Shown here one piece after another: positions 25,055 through 34,209 of a stretch of 64,000 nt of DNA. Both the position numbers and the translations under genes were made by a program. The notes beneath the pieces are model-generated. The model made no database searches and was not told the DNA's origin. It worked only from the letters and a program-made list of their open reading frames with translations. The stretch's first letter is position 1. Every line of letters begins with the position of its first letter. Location of the stretch: contig JACPRD010000173.1 of the NCBI GenBank assembly GCA_016190145.1, positions 1 to 64,000 on the forward strand, written 5' to 3'. This DNA comes from Planctomycetota bacterium (lineage in GTDB: Bacteria; Planctomycetota; MHYJ01; WSZJ01).

Positions 25055-25936
25055 ATGCCCCCTCCTCCCGCCCTCGTCCTCACAGGCCCCACCGCCTCCG
25101 GCAAGACCGCCGTCGCCCTGCTCGTCGCCGAAAGGACCGGCGCCGAAATCCTCGCGATGGATTCCGCGACCGTGTACCTCGGCATGGACGTCGGCACCGC
25201 AAAGCCCACCCCCGCCGAGCGCGCCCGCGTCCCGCACCACCTCCTCGACCTCGCCCCGCCCTCCGAGACCTTCTCCGTCGCCGCCTGGCTCCGCGCGGCG
25301 CACGCGGCGGAAGCGGAATTGACGCAGCGCGGCAAACGCGCGCTCTACTCGGGCGGGACGCCGCTCTACCTGAAGGCGCTTCTTGAAGGGCTCTTCGACG
25401 CTCCCGCGCAGGATCCGGACCTGCGCCGGCGGATCGAGGCGGCGGGGAACCTGCACGCCGAGCTCGCGAAGGTGGACCCCGAGGCCGCGCGGCGCCTGCA
25501 CCGGAACGACGCGAAACGGCTGGTGCGCGCGCTGGAGATCTTCCACCTGACGGGCCGCCCGATCAGCGCGCTGCAGGAGCAGTGGGGCCGCGAGAAACGC
25601 CCCGCGCGCATCGTGCTTCTCGACCCGCCGCGCGAGGTGCTGCGCGAGCGGATCGCGAAACGGGCGCGCGCGATGCTCGCGGGCGGGCTCGTGGAGGAGG
25701 CCGCGCGGCTCGAGTTCTCGGCGGAGACGCGGAAGTTCATCGGATACGCGGAGGCGCTGGAGGTGAAGGCCGGACGGATGACGGTCGAGGCCGCGGCCGC
25801 GCAGATGGCGGCGCGGACGTGGACGCTCGTGCGGCGGCAGGCGACGTGGTTCCGAAAGCTGGAAAAGCCGCTGAGGATCGAGGGGGGGACGGTGGAGGAG
25901 ATGGCGGAGAGGGCGGCGGAGTTCCTGGCCGGCTGA
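25055..25936 (+). CDS. miaA: tRNA dimethylallyltransferase MiaA
   Basis: MiaA adds the dimethylallyl group to A37 of tRNAs reading UNN codons. The 293-residue protein has the P-loop LTGPTASGKTAVAL, the DSATVYLGMDVGTAKPT block (DSxQVYxxMdIGTAKP in the family), HHLLD, LYSGGTPLYLKALLEG, RNDAKRLVRALEI and the C-terminal RRQATWFRK. The stretch FIGYAEALEV stands where most MiaA proteins have AIGYKE, which is normal variation. The gene starts 84 nt from the divergent TA operon and is followed by a large inverted repeat. Confidence 0.96.
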   Translation: MPPPPALVLTGPTASGKTAVALLVAERTGAEILAMDSATVYLGMDVGTAKPTPAERARVPHHLLDLAPPSETFSVAAWLRAAHAAEAELTQRGKRALYSGGTPLYLKALLEGLFDAPAQDPDLRRRIEAAGNLHAELAKVDPEAARRLHRNDAKRLVRALEIFHLTGRPISALQEQWGREKRPARIVLLDPPREVLRERIAKRARAMLAGGLVEEAARLEFSAETRKFIGYAEALEVKAGRMTVEAAAAQMAARTWTLVRRQATWFRKLEKPLRIEGGTVEEMAERAAEFLAG

Positions 25937-25986
25937 CGGGTCGTCCCAGTCGTCTTTATTCTCTATGATTCGCGTGCCCGCCGTTT

Positions 25987-26184
25987 CTATCGCCGTTGAT
26001 CCTCTTTTATCGCCTTTCCAAAGTCTTTCTTATCGCCGTTCATCGCCTTTCCAAATCTTTTCCTGACGCCATTCGTCTCCTTTCATTCTCCGACTCCCCT
26101 CAGACGAACGGCATGATGAACAGCATGATGAACGGCGATAAGAAAGACATTTGAAAGGCGATAAAAGAGGATCAACGGCGATAG
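25987..26184. repeat. Large inverted repeat with 58-bp arms downstream of miaA
   Basis: The arms at 25987-26044 and 26127-26184 match at 56 of 58 positions in inverted order. They are built of words such as CTATCGCCGTTGATCC, TTTTATCGCC and CTTATCGCCGTTCATC. A further inner stem (GCCATTCGTCT against AGACGAACGGC, one mismatch) lies in the 82-base spacer. The 377-nt gap between miaA and 26314 holds no gene. Words such as ATCGCC-TTT, GCCGTTCATC and AGTC(C)TTTCTT are shared with the 19.6-kb palindrome, so both belong to one family. Confidence 0.8.
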
Positions 26185-26313
26185 GAAAGGCCTGGAGTCA
26201 GGGATAAAAGCAGATGAAGGCCGATTCGCCGCTTCGGCGGCCGTTCGACAAATCCGGGGGAACTTCCCCGGCTCCCCCGCGTCCAACCCCCAGTCCCCAC
26301 CGGAGCCTCTTCC

Positions 26314-27411
26314 ATGCGCCCTCTCTACCCCGCCCTCCTCGCCGCCCTCCTCTCCTCCGCCGCCCTCGCCGACCGGATGGTCCCGGAGGCGAAGGAGCGC
26401 GCGCTGCGCGCCCCGGAACCGGGCAAGCCGGCAGCCCCGCCGATCGAGCGCGACCGGCCGGGCATCACCCAGATCGCCCCGCCGGAGATTACCACGGTGG
26501 CAGCGCCCGGCGGACGCGTCGCCGCATTCGGCACCGGGTTCCTCGTCCTCGAAGGCAACGTCTTCGTCGCGTACGACCGCGAAGGTAAAGAACGCCGGAG
26601 CGTCTTCACCGCCCCCGACGCCGTCAGCCGCTGGACCCTCAGCCCCGACCAGGCGCGCGTCGCCTTCGCCGCCGCCGAGAAAGTCCAGATCGCCAACCTC
26701 TCGACCAGCGAAGTCACCATCCTCGGCCCCGAAGCCGCCGGCCCCATCCGCTTCGACGCCGCCGGCCGCCGCCTCGCCTGGATCACCATCACCGGCCGCG
26801 CCGTCACCATCGCGGCCGATGGAACCGGCCGCCGCGACGTCCTCGCGGACGCCGGCATGGCCCTCGGCCCCGACGCCCTCCTCTCCTTCGACGGCAAACG
26901 CCTCTTCGCCACCGCCCGCCTCGGCGGCGCCGAATCCCCGAACGCCATCGTCGCCGCCACGCTCGAGTCGGACGCGCGCACCTTCGCGAAACTCTACGAG
27001 CCCGCCGCCGGCGTCATCACCGGCGGCCTCGACCTCACCCCCGGCGGCGCTTCCATCATCTTCGTCCAGCACACCCCGGGCGCGAAACCCGAGTCCGCCC
27101 TCCGCCTCCTCTCCGCCGACGGCGCCGACATGCGCACGCTCGCCCGCGCCCCCGCCATCGACGGCTTCTACGCCTCCCAGGACGGCACCCGCGTCAACTT
27201 CGCCGCGCGCGGCGCCGCCGGCCGCTTCCTCCTGTTCGAGTGCTCCCTCGCCCCCGACCCCGCCAGCGGCGAAATCGTCACGCGCCGCCTCGCAGAAATC
27301 GACGGCGCGGATTGTCTCGCGCCCGCCGCAGGTCCGGACTGGACGATGGTGTATCTTCTTGTGAAGCGGGGCGAAGCGCCCGCGACCGTGGCCCGAGTCA
27401 CCCACAAATAA
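26314..27411 (+). CDS. Exported TolB-like beta-propeller protein, copy 1
   Basis: The 365-residue protein has a signal peptide (LYPALLAALLSSAALA). A propeller of PD40/TolB-like repeats follows, with segments such as AVSRWTLSPDQARVAFAA, PIRFDAAGRRLAWITI and GLDLTPGGASIIFVQHTPG. The N-terminal 40 residues after the signal are Pro/Arg/Glu-rich. It lies 11 nt upstream of a paralogue that shares the block order and the ending. No catalytic motif is visible; a periplasmic scaffold or binding protein is the best guess. Confidence 0.78.
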   Translation: MRPLYPALLAALLSSAALADRMVPEAKERALRAPEPGKPAAPPIERDRPGITQIAPPEITTVAAPGGRVAAFGTGFLVLEGNVFVAYDREGKERRSVFTAPDAVSRWTLSPDQARVAFAAAEKVQIANLSTSEVTILGPEAAGPIRFDAAGRRLAWITITGRAVTIAADGTGRRDVLADAGMALGPDALLSFDGKRLFATARLGGAESPNAIVAATLESDARTFAKLYEPAAGVITGGLDLTPGGASIIFVQHTPGAKPESALRLLSADGADMRTLARAPAIDGFYASQDGTRVNFAARGAAGRFLLFECSLAPDPASGEIVTRRLAEIDGADCLAPAAGPDWTMVYLLVKRGEAPATVARVTHK

Positions 27412-27422
27412 GGGAGTTCACG

Positions 27423-28532
27423 ATGCGCCGCCTGATCGCCGCCGCCGGCCTGTCCGCACTGCTGGGCACCTCCGCCCTGGCCCAGGGCGACGAGGAAGGC
27501 CGGCGCAAGGATCGGGAAAACGGCGCGCGTGCTCCGCGCCCGCAGGAGCCGCGTCCGCCCGCCGACAGGGACAGCAAGCTTGTCGACGCTCCGCCGGCGG
27601 TCGTCCCCCCCGACCTCCTCCCGACGATGCCCCCCGACGGCCGCATCGCGGCGCGCGGCGAGGGATTCATCGCCGTCGCCGGCGATCGCTTCGTGTCATA
27701 CGATCGCGAGGGCAGGAACGAGACGGAACTCGCCGACGCCGGCGGCAAGGTCGACCGCTGGTGGCTGTCCGCGGACGGAAAACGGCTCGCATGGACTTCC
27801 GGCGGCAAGCTGAACGTCGCCGAGATCGGCGGCGCGAAGTCGACCGTCGACGCCGCGCCCGCGACCGCCCCCGCGTTCTCCCCCGACGGCGCCCGCCTCG
27901 CGTACGTCGCGGACGGCAAGCTCGTCATCGCCACGGCCGACGGCAAGGAACGCCGCGCCCTCTCCCCCGCCGACTCCCTCCTCCTTGCCGGCCCCGCCGT
28001 CTTCTCCGGCGACGGCCGCCGCCTCTTCTGCCTCGTCGCCTCTTCCAATGCCGCCGAACCCGACGGCGTCGGCACCGCCGACCTCGCCGGCGACGCACCC
28101 CTCGTGACGCGCCTCTACCAGGCCACCAACGCGAAGCTCTCGCACCTCTCCCTCGCCCCCAACGGCCGCTGGCTCCTCCTCATCCAGACCCCGAAAACCG
28201 ACCCCGCCCAGGACGCCCTCCGCCTCCTCTCCCCCGACGGCTCCGAGTTCCGCACCCTCGCCCGCGCCGCGAAAATCGCCGACCCCGTCTTCTCCGCCGA
28301 AGGCAGCAAGGTTTTCTTCTCGGGCGTCGGCGCGAACCGGCAGTGGGGGGTCTGGGAAGCGGGCCTCGAGCCGGACGTGAGGTCCGGCGAAATCCCGACT
28401 CGTCGCGTGGCCGAGATGGACGGAAAGCAGTTCCTCCGCCCCTCCCCCGCCGCCGACGGAATCGTCCTCTGGCTCATCGGTCAGAACGCGGACGGCAGCG
28501 CCGGGCAGGTCGGCCGCGTGAAGCTCAAGTAG
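27423..28532 (+). CDS. Exported TolB-like beta-propeller protein, copy 2
   Basis: The 369-residue paralogue of the preceding gene starts at an ATG 11 nt after its stop, behind an AGGGAG-type site. It has a signal peptide (LIAAAGLSALLGTSALAQ) and a charged, Pro-rich linker. Propeller strands follow, such as KVDRWWLSADGKRLAWTS, APAFSPDGARLAYVADGK and LSLAPNGRWLLLIQTPKTD. The two proteins share a motif order including FVAYDREGKE/FVSYDREGRN. They form an operon by tandem duplication, with the xylanase gene 46 nt downstream. Confidence 0.8.
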   Translation: MRRLIAAAGLSALLGTSALAQGDEEGRRKDRENGARAPRPQEPRPPADRDSKLVDAPPAVVPPDLLPTMPPDGRIAARGEGFIAVAGDRFVSYDREGRNETELADAGGKVDRWWLSADGKRLAWTSGGKLNVAEIGGAKSTVDAAPATAPAFSPDGARLAYVADGKLVIATADGKERRALSPADSLLLAGPAVFSGDGRRLFCLVASSNAAEPDGVGTADLAGDAPLVTRLYQATNAKLSHLSLAPNGRWLLLIQTPKTDPAQDALRLLSPDGSEFRTLARAAKIADPVFSAEGSKVFFSGVGANRQWGVWEAGLEPDVRSGEIPTRRVAEMDGKQFLRPSPAADGIVLWLIGQNADGSAGQVGRVKLK

Positions 28533-28578
28533 GGCGCAGCGCCCGGTGCGCGATTGATCTTCACCGCAGGAGATCGGC

Positions 28579-29688
28579 ATGAGAGACGGCGCGGGCCTGG
28601 GAATGCTTGCGGCGGCCTTTTGCCTCGCGTCCGCCGCTTCCGGCCGGGGCGAGGAGCCGCCCGTGCCCGAGGGCCGCCGTCTCCGGGAGATCGTCCGCGC
28701 GAACTACAGGGAAGGCTCCGTCCTCGTCGGCGCGACGATCGGCGCGCAGGATCTCGCGCGGGAGCCGGGGGTTGTGCTCGACCGCGAGTTTTCGTACGTC
28801 ACGCCGGAGAACGACTACAAGCAGCAGGTCGTGCGGGCCGATCCCAAGGCGTGGAACTGGGCGCCCGCCGACGCGTGGGTGAAACCCGTCGCCGACCGCG
28901 GAAAGGTGCTCCGGATGCACTGCCCCATCGGCCCCCAGTGCTCCACGTGGGTGAAGGACGACGCCCGCACCGCCGCCGAACTCGAGGCCGAACTCAGTCT
29001 CTTCCTCGAGACGATCTGCCGGCGCTACAACGGAAAGGCCGGCTATCGGTACATGGACGTCGTCAACGAGACCGTGTCCAACGGCGCCTGGCACCGGGAC
29101 GGTCCCGGAACTGCGAAATGGGAGTGCCCCTGGTTCCGGATCGGCCAGGACACGGACCGCAACCGCACGCCGCTGTTCATCCGCATGGCGTTCGAGACGG
29201 CGCAGAAGCACGCGCCGGACGTGAGGTTCGTTTTCAACCACCATGAGGACCCGTCGCGCGCCGACTCGTGGAAGCTCGTGAAGGAAACGGTTGCGTACCT
29301 CCAGGAACGCAAGCTCCGCGTGGACGCCGTCGGCTGGCAGGCGCACGTGGACGCCGGTTGGGACACGCCGCAGAACCTCGCGAAACTCGGCGAGTTGATC
29401 GACTGGGCCCACGAGCGGAAGCTCGAATTCCACGTCACCGAGGCCAGCGTCTGGCTCAAGAAGGGCCAGGCCGAGGAAGACCTCGCCGCGCAGGCGCGGA
29501 CCTACCGCGCCGTCCTCAAGGCGCTCCTCGACCGCCGCAAAACCGGCGTCGTCGCCTGGAATACCTGGCACGTCACCGACGCCCGCGGCTGGCACGTCGA
29601 GTGGCTCCCCTCCCTGTTCGACGCGAACTACCGGGCGAAACCCGCGTATTTCGCGGTCCAGGCTGAGCTGGAAGCGCACAAGGACTGA
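28579..29688 (+). CDS. GH10 endo-1,4-beta-xylanase
   Basis: GH10 enzymes cut xylan by a retaining mechanism. The 369-residue secreted protein has a signal-like N-terminus. The barrel markers follow in order: FSYVTPENDYKQQ, RMHCPIG (where the family has RGHTLxWH), MDVVNETVSNG with the acid/base Glu about residue 164, VDAVGWQAHVDAG, and LEFHVTEASVW with the nucleophile Glu about residue 288. The usual tryptophan-rich 'LVWHSQ' segment is divergent, so substrate range may differ from classical xylanases. The ATG follows a GGAGAT site. It is the last gene of the propeller operon and is followed by a stable hairpin. Confidence 0.85.
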   Translation: MRDGAGLGMLAAAFCLASAASGRGEEPPVPEGRRLREIVRANYREGSVLVGATIGAQDLAREPGVVLDREFSYVTPENDYKQQVVRADPKAWNWAPADAWVKPVADRGKVLRMHCPIGPQCSTWVKDDARTAAELEAELSLFLETICRRYNGKAGYRYMDVVNETVSNGAWHRDGPGTAKWECPWFRIGQDTDRNRTPLFIRMAFETAQKHAPDVRFVFNHHEDPSRADSWKLVKETVAYLQERKLRVDAVGWQAHVDAGWDTPQNLAKLGELIDWAHERKLEFHVTEASVWLKKGQAEEDLAAQARTYRAVLKALLDRRKTGVVAWNTWHVTDARGWHVEWLPSLFDANYRAKPAYFAVQAELEAHKD

Positions 29689-29730
29689 AAGTCACCGAGA
29701 ATCGGGTATCATTCTCGGGGATGAAAGAGG

Positions 29731-29779
29731 AGGAGCAGGAGGAGATCGTCCCACAGGGGCCGTTCCTCCTCCTGCTCCT
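29731..29779. terminator. Hairpin downstream of the xylanase gene
   Basis: Perfect 14-base arms AGGAGCAGGAGGAG (29731-29744) and CTCCTCCTGCTCCT (29766-29779) flank a 21-base loop. No T-run follows, so it is not a textbook intrinsic terminator, but its position 40 nt after the xylanase stop suggests a 3' end signal or mRNA stabiliser. Confidence 0.45.
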
Positions 29780-29875
29780 TCCCCTCCGCCGCTGTGGCGG
29801 CGAGATTCGGGCATGGCGTCGGATTGTTGCACGACAGGGAGCCCGGGCCAACTTCTCGATCCGACCGGTGCCCCG

Positions 29876-30649
29876 TCAGGCGGCGGGCCCATCCGCGGGC
29901 TGCAGCTCCCAGATCCCGATGGGGTTGTGATTAGGATGCCCCGCTTCATAGAGCGTGCACGGGACGGCCCGGATCAGGAATTGCCGGAGATTCGGGGAGA
30001 GCCTGGTCCTGTCCCCATCCCGGATCGTCGGGCGATCGGTGGCCTGGTACCAGTTGAACCGCGCGAGCAGCTCAAGCGCCTCCGCGGCCTCGATCCCCTT
30101 CACCCTCGCATCGCGAAGTCCCAGGTTGTGCATTCCGCAGCTGCACGTGACGCGCTCCGCCTCGTCATGCACCATGGTCACGAAGGCCTGCACGTATGCG
30201 ACAGGGCTGGGGTTCGTGAGGAGCTCGGCCCACTCCTTCGCCGAGTGGGCCTTCCCGGCCGACTCCACCATCACGGCGGCGCCCCCCAGGCGGAGGTAGC
30301 GCAGGCTGAGTTCGACCAGGGGACGGAGGCGATCCAGGGAGCCTCCATCGCCGAAGAGAACGAGGACCGAGGCATGCCGCTGGATCCGCTCGAGGTCTTC
30401 ATCCGCGAGCAGCCCGCCCGACAGGGTGCGGAAGGCCTCGGTCATTCGCGCGTCCGGAGGCAGGAGATCGAACTGAACGCCCTCCCCGGTCGTCCGGTCG
30501 CGGAGGTGCGGATACCGGACGACGATTCCCTCCGAGTCGCTGGCGTTCTCGAACGGCTCGACATGAGGCCAGGGCCCCGGGATGCAGAGGGTGGCCTTGA
30601 TCTCAGGGGCCGGCGAGGCCGGCCCTCCCAGCGTTCCTTCGTCGCCCAT
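29876..30649 (-). CDS. Protein of unknown function, possibly DUF4261-like
   Basis: The 257-residue protein has no signal peptide or membrane segment. It carries segments such as KATLCIPGPWPH, ASVLVLFGDGGS, GGAAVMVESAGKAHSAKEWAEL and VTCSCGMHNLGLRDA. The pattern AAVMVESAGKAHS recalls DUF4261 proteins, but I cannot be sure. The ATG at 30649 follows a GAGGGA site; a TTG 23 codons upstream is a weaker alternative. The gene is convergent with the xylanase operon and divergent from the sigma-factor gene. It may be an isolated accessory gene. Confidence 0.7.
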   Translation of the reverse strand: MGDEGTLGGPASPAPEIKATLCIPGPWPHVEPFENASDSEGIVVRYPHLRDRTTGEGVQFDLLPPDARMTEAFRTLSGGLLADEDLERIQRHASVLVLFGDGGSLDRLRPLVELSLRYLRLGGAAVMVESAGKAHSAKEWAELLTNPSPVAYVQAFVTMVHDEAERVTCSCGMHNLGLRDARVKGIEAAEALELLARFNWYQATDRPTIRDGDRTRLSPNLRQFLIRAVPCTLYEAGHPNHNPIGIWELQPADGPAA

Positions 30650-30860
30650 GACCGGGCAATCCCTCACGAACGCTGACGACGCCTGTTTCCGGAGCCACCG
30701 AGGGGCGGAGATTATCAAACCCGGTCCGTCGACCGCAAGCGTCGAAACCCTGCTGAACGCGCCCTCCCCTCGCGAGGAGGGCTTTGAAGTTCCTGGATTT
30801 TTCCGCGAGGGATTCCGCGGAGCACGTCGTCTCTAAAACGATACTCTGGGAGACGCCCCC

Positions 30861-33800
30861 ATGCCCGATTTCCGCGAGCTGGTCCGCGAATACCACGCGA
30901 TCGTCTATCGCGTCGCGCTCGGCGTGCTCCGCGACGAAGCGGCTGCCGAGGATGTCGCGCAGGACGTGTTCCTCGCGTTCCTGCAGGACCCGGCCGCCCT
31001 GGCGCGCGCTTCCAGCCTCAAATCCTTCGTCTGTCGCACCGCCCTGAACCGCGCGCTCGACGCGCTGAAGGCGGGAAGGCGGAGAGCTGCCCGGGAAGCG
31101 CAAGTCGCGGAGAGGAGCGGGGTCATGGATCCATCGGAGGCGGCGTTCCGGCGCGAATTGCGCGAGAGGGTCGCCGAACTGCCGGAGGACCAGCGCGCGG
31201 CGGTGGATCTGCACTATTTCCAGGGGTTGACGCTTCCTGAGTGCGCGGCGGCGCTGGCGGTTCCCGAAGGAACGGTGTCAAGCCGGGTTTCCGCGGCGCT
31301 GTCGAAGCTGCGCGCCGTCCTTGCGGGCGCGGCGACGGCGGGTCTGCTGCTGGCACTCGAGGGGAATCTCCGCGCGTGCGAACCCGCCGCGGTGCCGGAG
31401 GGGCTGGAGGGGCGCCTGCAGCGGCTCGGTCGCGGCGCGCCAGGCGTTCCGACGGCGTCCGGTCGCGGAGCGCGGCTCATTCTGGCGGGTACGACGGTCC
31501 TGACGATCGTCCTCGTGGCGATCATCGGGTCGGTCACGTACCGGGCAATGCGCGGCGGGCCCGCACGGACGTCTTCGGTCGTTTCGCAGGGCGCCACGGC
31601 CCACGCCGGCGTGCCCGAAACGGCCGCCACCGCGACCGCCCCGGATGATGCCGGCATCGATTTCGCCTCCGTCGATCGCGACCTCGACCTTCATGGCATC
31701 GTCGTTTCGGAAGCGCAGGCGCCGATTGCGGGCGCGGAGCTCCGGACGCTCACCGAGCCCTGGCGGCGCGCCACGTTGCGGAAGGCAAGGGGGGAAGAGG
31801 AACGCGTCGGTGGTCCGGCCGCGCGTTCGGCGCGCGACGGAACGTTCCGCATCCGGTTGCGCCGCGGAGAGGAGGTCGCGCTGCGGGCGAGCGCCGCAGG
31901 ATTCGCGGCGATCGAGGTCAAGCGTTGCCTCGCGGGCGGCCGGGTCCGCATCGTGATGAAGCCGGGGGTGACGGTCGAGGTGCGCGCGAGGGATCCCGAG
32001 GGGCAGCCGCTTGCCAGGGCGCAGATCCGGATCGGAGGCGACGCCGGCGAGGAAAACGTCGCGTTCGCGGCGAAGGGCGACACGGACGAGGCGGGTCTGT
32101 GTCTCCTCGCTGGATTGCCCTCGGGGTGCGTTGCGGAACTCAGCGGCGTGCACCTCGCAACGGGAGGCGCCGGCAAGGCGACCCTCCGCCTTCCCGCGAG
32201 GGGAAACGTCGTCGCGGACTTGACGCTGCCCCGGCTCGGGACCGTGCGCGGCCGGGTTTTCGACGGAGTCACTCATCGGTCGATTCCGGGAGCCTCCATC
32301 CGCGCTCATTTCAACCCGGCGTTTTCCGCCCTCGCGGACGCAGACGGCCGCTTCGAGATCCGGGGCGTAGAAACCGGGTGGCTGTGGGTCGACGTGGCCG
32401 CGGAGGGATACGCGCCCGAGGCGGTCACGCCGGAATCAACGGACGACGTCGAAGTCATGCTCTTCCCCGCGTTCGCCGTAGCCGGTCGCGCCGTGGACGA
32501 TTCGGGGAGTCCCGTGAGAGACGCCCGGTTCGCCGCGTTCGGCGGCGTCAACAGCGGCGGCGGCTGCGAAATCGTGGCCCGCGACCGCGCCGGAGACGAC
32601 GGCCGCTTCCGGATCGGCGGCCTGGATGCGCGGGCGTCGTACACATTGAGCTGCGAGGCGCCCGGCCGTGGCCGGATCCTTCTCGATTTCGATTTCAGGG
32701 AACCGACCGCCGGGATTCGCGACCTCGGGGACATCGTCCTGCCCGCGTCGCGGTCGATCGAGGGCGTCGTCCTGACCGCGGAGGGCGCGCCGCTCGACGG
32801 CGTGACGGTCACCATCGAAGGCGGAAACATCGACCGCGCCCGGCTGCGAAACGGCGTCGAGAACTGGGACTGGCCGATTCGAAGGGCCGATTCGAGACGA
32901 ACCGACGACCTGGGGAGATTCCGATTTCCCGACCTCTCTCCGGGTCTGTACAACCTGATCGCGAATAAGGGCCGGTCGCGCGCCGGGGCGGAAATGCTGG
33001 TGGAGCTGAAGCCGGAGTCGAATCGCTCGGGGCTGGAGATCCGGATGCCGGCCGGGCGAGACGTCTCGGTGGTGGTCGTCGACGAGGCCGGCCAGCCGGT
33101 TGAGGGAGTCATGGTCCTTGTCGACCTCGAGGGAAAACTGGGCCTTGGCGGCGACACCGACGTCTCCGGGGTCGCGCGATTCACGCTCGGCGGCCCTGCG
33201 AGAGTGACGATCCTGGTCTCCAGAACCATCGGCACCGGCCCCTGGGTGGAGCCCGAGCCCAGGACTCTCGACGGCGACGCCGCGGAGATCCGTTTCGTGC
33301 TTGAAACCGGAAAAACGATCACGGGACGCGTCCTCGCGCCCGGTGGAAAACCGCTTCCGAAAGCGGGGCTCAGGGCGCTGATCGGCGAGAAGGTGGTCGC
33401 GGCGGGCAACGCCCGGGACGATGGCTCGTTCCGGCTCGTCGTCCGTTCGGCTGCGGTCGTCGATGTCGAACTCACGGGAGACTACTGGCTGAAGGACGGA
33501 GGTGCCTTCGAGGGGCGAGTCACCGGAGTGCGAGCCGGCGCCGACGACATCGTGGTCCACGCCGTTCCCATGGAAGCGAACCGCTCGCTTCGCGTCAGGA
33601 TCGAGTTCGCGGACGGCCGACCCGCCGCCGGCGCCTGGATCATCCTGAACTCCCGGGGAGACGCGCAAAAGGCGACCGCCGACGAGAATGGATCCGCCGT
33701 CTTCGACGGACTCGTCCCGAAAGGGGCGGAGATTCAGGCGGGCGTGCAGGACCCGGGCGACGGCGTCGCGTGGCAGGACGCGATCGAAGATCACATCATT

Positions 33801-34103
33801 CCATCGGGCCAGGAAGTCGTCATCCGGCTGGAGGTAGGCGTTCGAGTCGCGGGCGTCGTCCTCGGGCCTTCGGGCGAGCCGATTGCCGGCGCCCACATCG
33901 TGATCAGGGCGGCCGGGTTCTGGGAGAAGGAGCTGGACTCCGGGTCGAAGGGGCGGTTTACCGCCATTCTCGAAGCGGGCGCGCGGGGCGGATTCACGCT
34001 TCAGGCCACGCATCCCGGCGAGGCCGGAACGCTGCTGACCGGAGTCGCGGAAGGAGTCGTCGGCGGGGGCGACGTGACGGTGCGTCTGGAACCTGCGAAG
34101 TAG
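30861..34103 (+). CDS. ECF sigma factor fused to a membrane helix and about nine carboxypeptidase-regulatory-like domains
   Basis: The 1,080-residue protein begins with a complete ECF sigma unit. Region 2 spans about 1-75 (YRVALGVLRDEAAAEDVAQD) and region 4 about 100-155 (LPEDQRAAVDLHYFQGLTLP, then AVPEGTVSSRVSAALSKLR). One membrane helix follows (LAGTTVLTIVLVAIIGSVTY, about 207-226). The rest, about 275-1,075, is a string of roughly nine beta-sandwich repeats of the CarboxypepD_reg/Cna-B type, each with a [G/V]-x-V-x(5)-G-x-P-x(2)-[A/G]-A core, for example VAGVVLGPSGEPIAGAHIVI. The design implies a transcription factor held at the membrane by its own sensor. How the sigma part is released, if at all, is unknown. 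Confidence 0.88.
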   Translation: MPDFRELVREYHAIVYRVALGVLRDEAAAEDVAQDVFLAFLQDPAALARASSLKSFVCRTALNRALDALKAGRRRAAREAQVAERSGVMDPSEAAFRRELRERVAELPEDQRAAVDLHYFQGLTLPECAAALAVPEGTVSSRVSAALSKLRAVLAGAATAGLLLALEGNLRACEPAAVPEGLEGRLQRLGRGAPGVPTASGRGARLILAGTTVLTIVLVAIIGSVTYRAMRGGPARTSSVVSQGATAHAGVPETAATATAPDDAGIDFASVDRDLDLHGIVVSEAQAPIAGAELRTLTEPWRRATLRKARGEEERVGGPAARSARDGTFRIRLRRGEEVALRASAAGFAAIEVKRCLAGGRVRIVMKPGVTVEVRARDPEGQPLARAQIRIGGDAGEENVAFAAKGDTDEAGLCLLAGLPSGCVAELSGVHLATGGAGKATLRLPARGNVVADLTLPRLGTVRGRVFDGVTHRSIPGASIRAHFNPAFSALADADGRFEIRGVETGWLWVDVAAEGYAPEAVTPESTDDVEVMLFPAFAVAGRAVDDSGSPVRDARFAAFGGVNSGGGCEIVARDRAGDDGRFRIGGLDARASYTLSCEAPGRGRILLDFDFREPTAGIRDLGDIVLPASRSIEGVVLTAEGAPLDGVTVTIEGGNIDRARLRNGVENWDWPIRRADSRRTDDLGRFRFPDLSPGLYNLIANKGRSRAGAEMLVELKPESNRSGLEIRMPAGRDVSVVVVDEAGQPVEGVMVLVDLEGKLGLGGDTDVSGVARFTLGGPARVTILVSRTIGTGPWVEPEPRTLDGDAAEIRFVLETGKTITGRVLAPGGKPLPKAGLRALIGEKVVAAGNARDDGSFRLVVRSAAVVDVELTGDYWLKDGGAFEGRVTGVRAGADDIVVHAVPMEANRSLRVRIEFADGRPAAGAWIILNSRGDAQKATADENGSAVFDGLVPKGAEIQAGVQDPGDGVAWQDAIEDHIIPSGQEVVIRLEVGVRVAGVVLGPSGEPIAGAHIVIRAAGFWEKELDSGSKGRFTAILEAGARGGFTLQATHPGEAGTLLTGVAEGVVGGGDVTVRLEPAK

Positions 34104-34209
34104 TGACCCCTTTTTCCACGCCGCGCACGCCGGCAGCCCCCACGCCTGAAAGCGAAGCCCCGCGAACCTTCCCGCGCGCCGCCCGATCAAGTATCGTCTC
34201 CCCCCGCAC

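Noticed and set aside
19568-26184. The word repeats as a CRISPR array
   Set aside because: Repeat units are short and variable, are arranged as mirror palindromes rather than spaced direct repeats, and no cas gene is present.
29721-29930. A 69-codon frame beginning MKEEEQEEIVPQG after the xylanase gene
   Set aside because: Its first half is the translation of a perfect 14-bp hairpin, it overlaps the convergent gene's 3' end, and the rest has no coding character.
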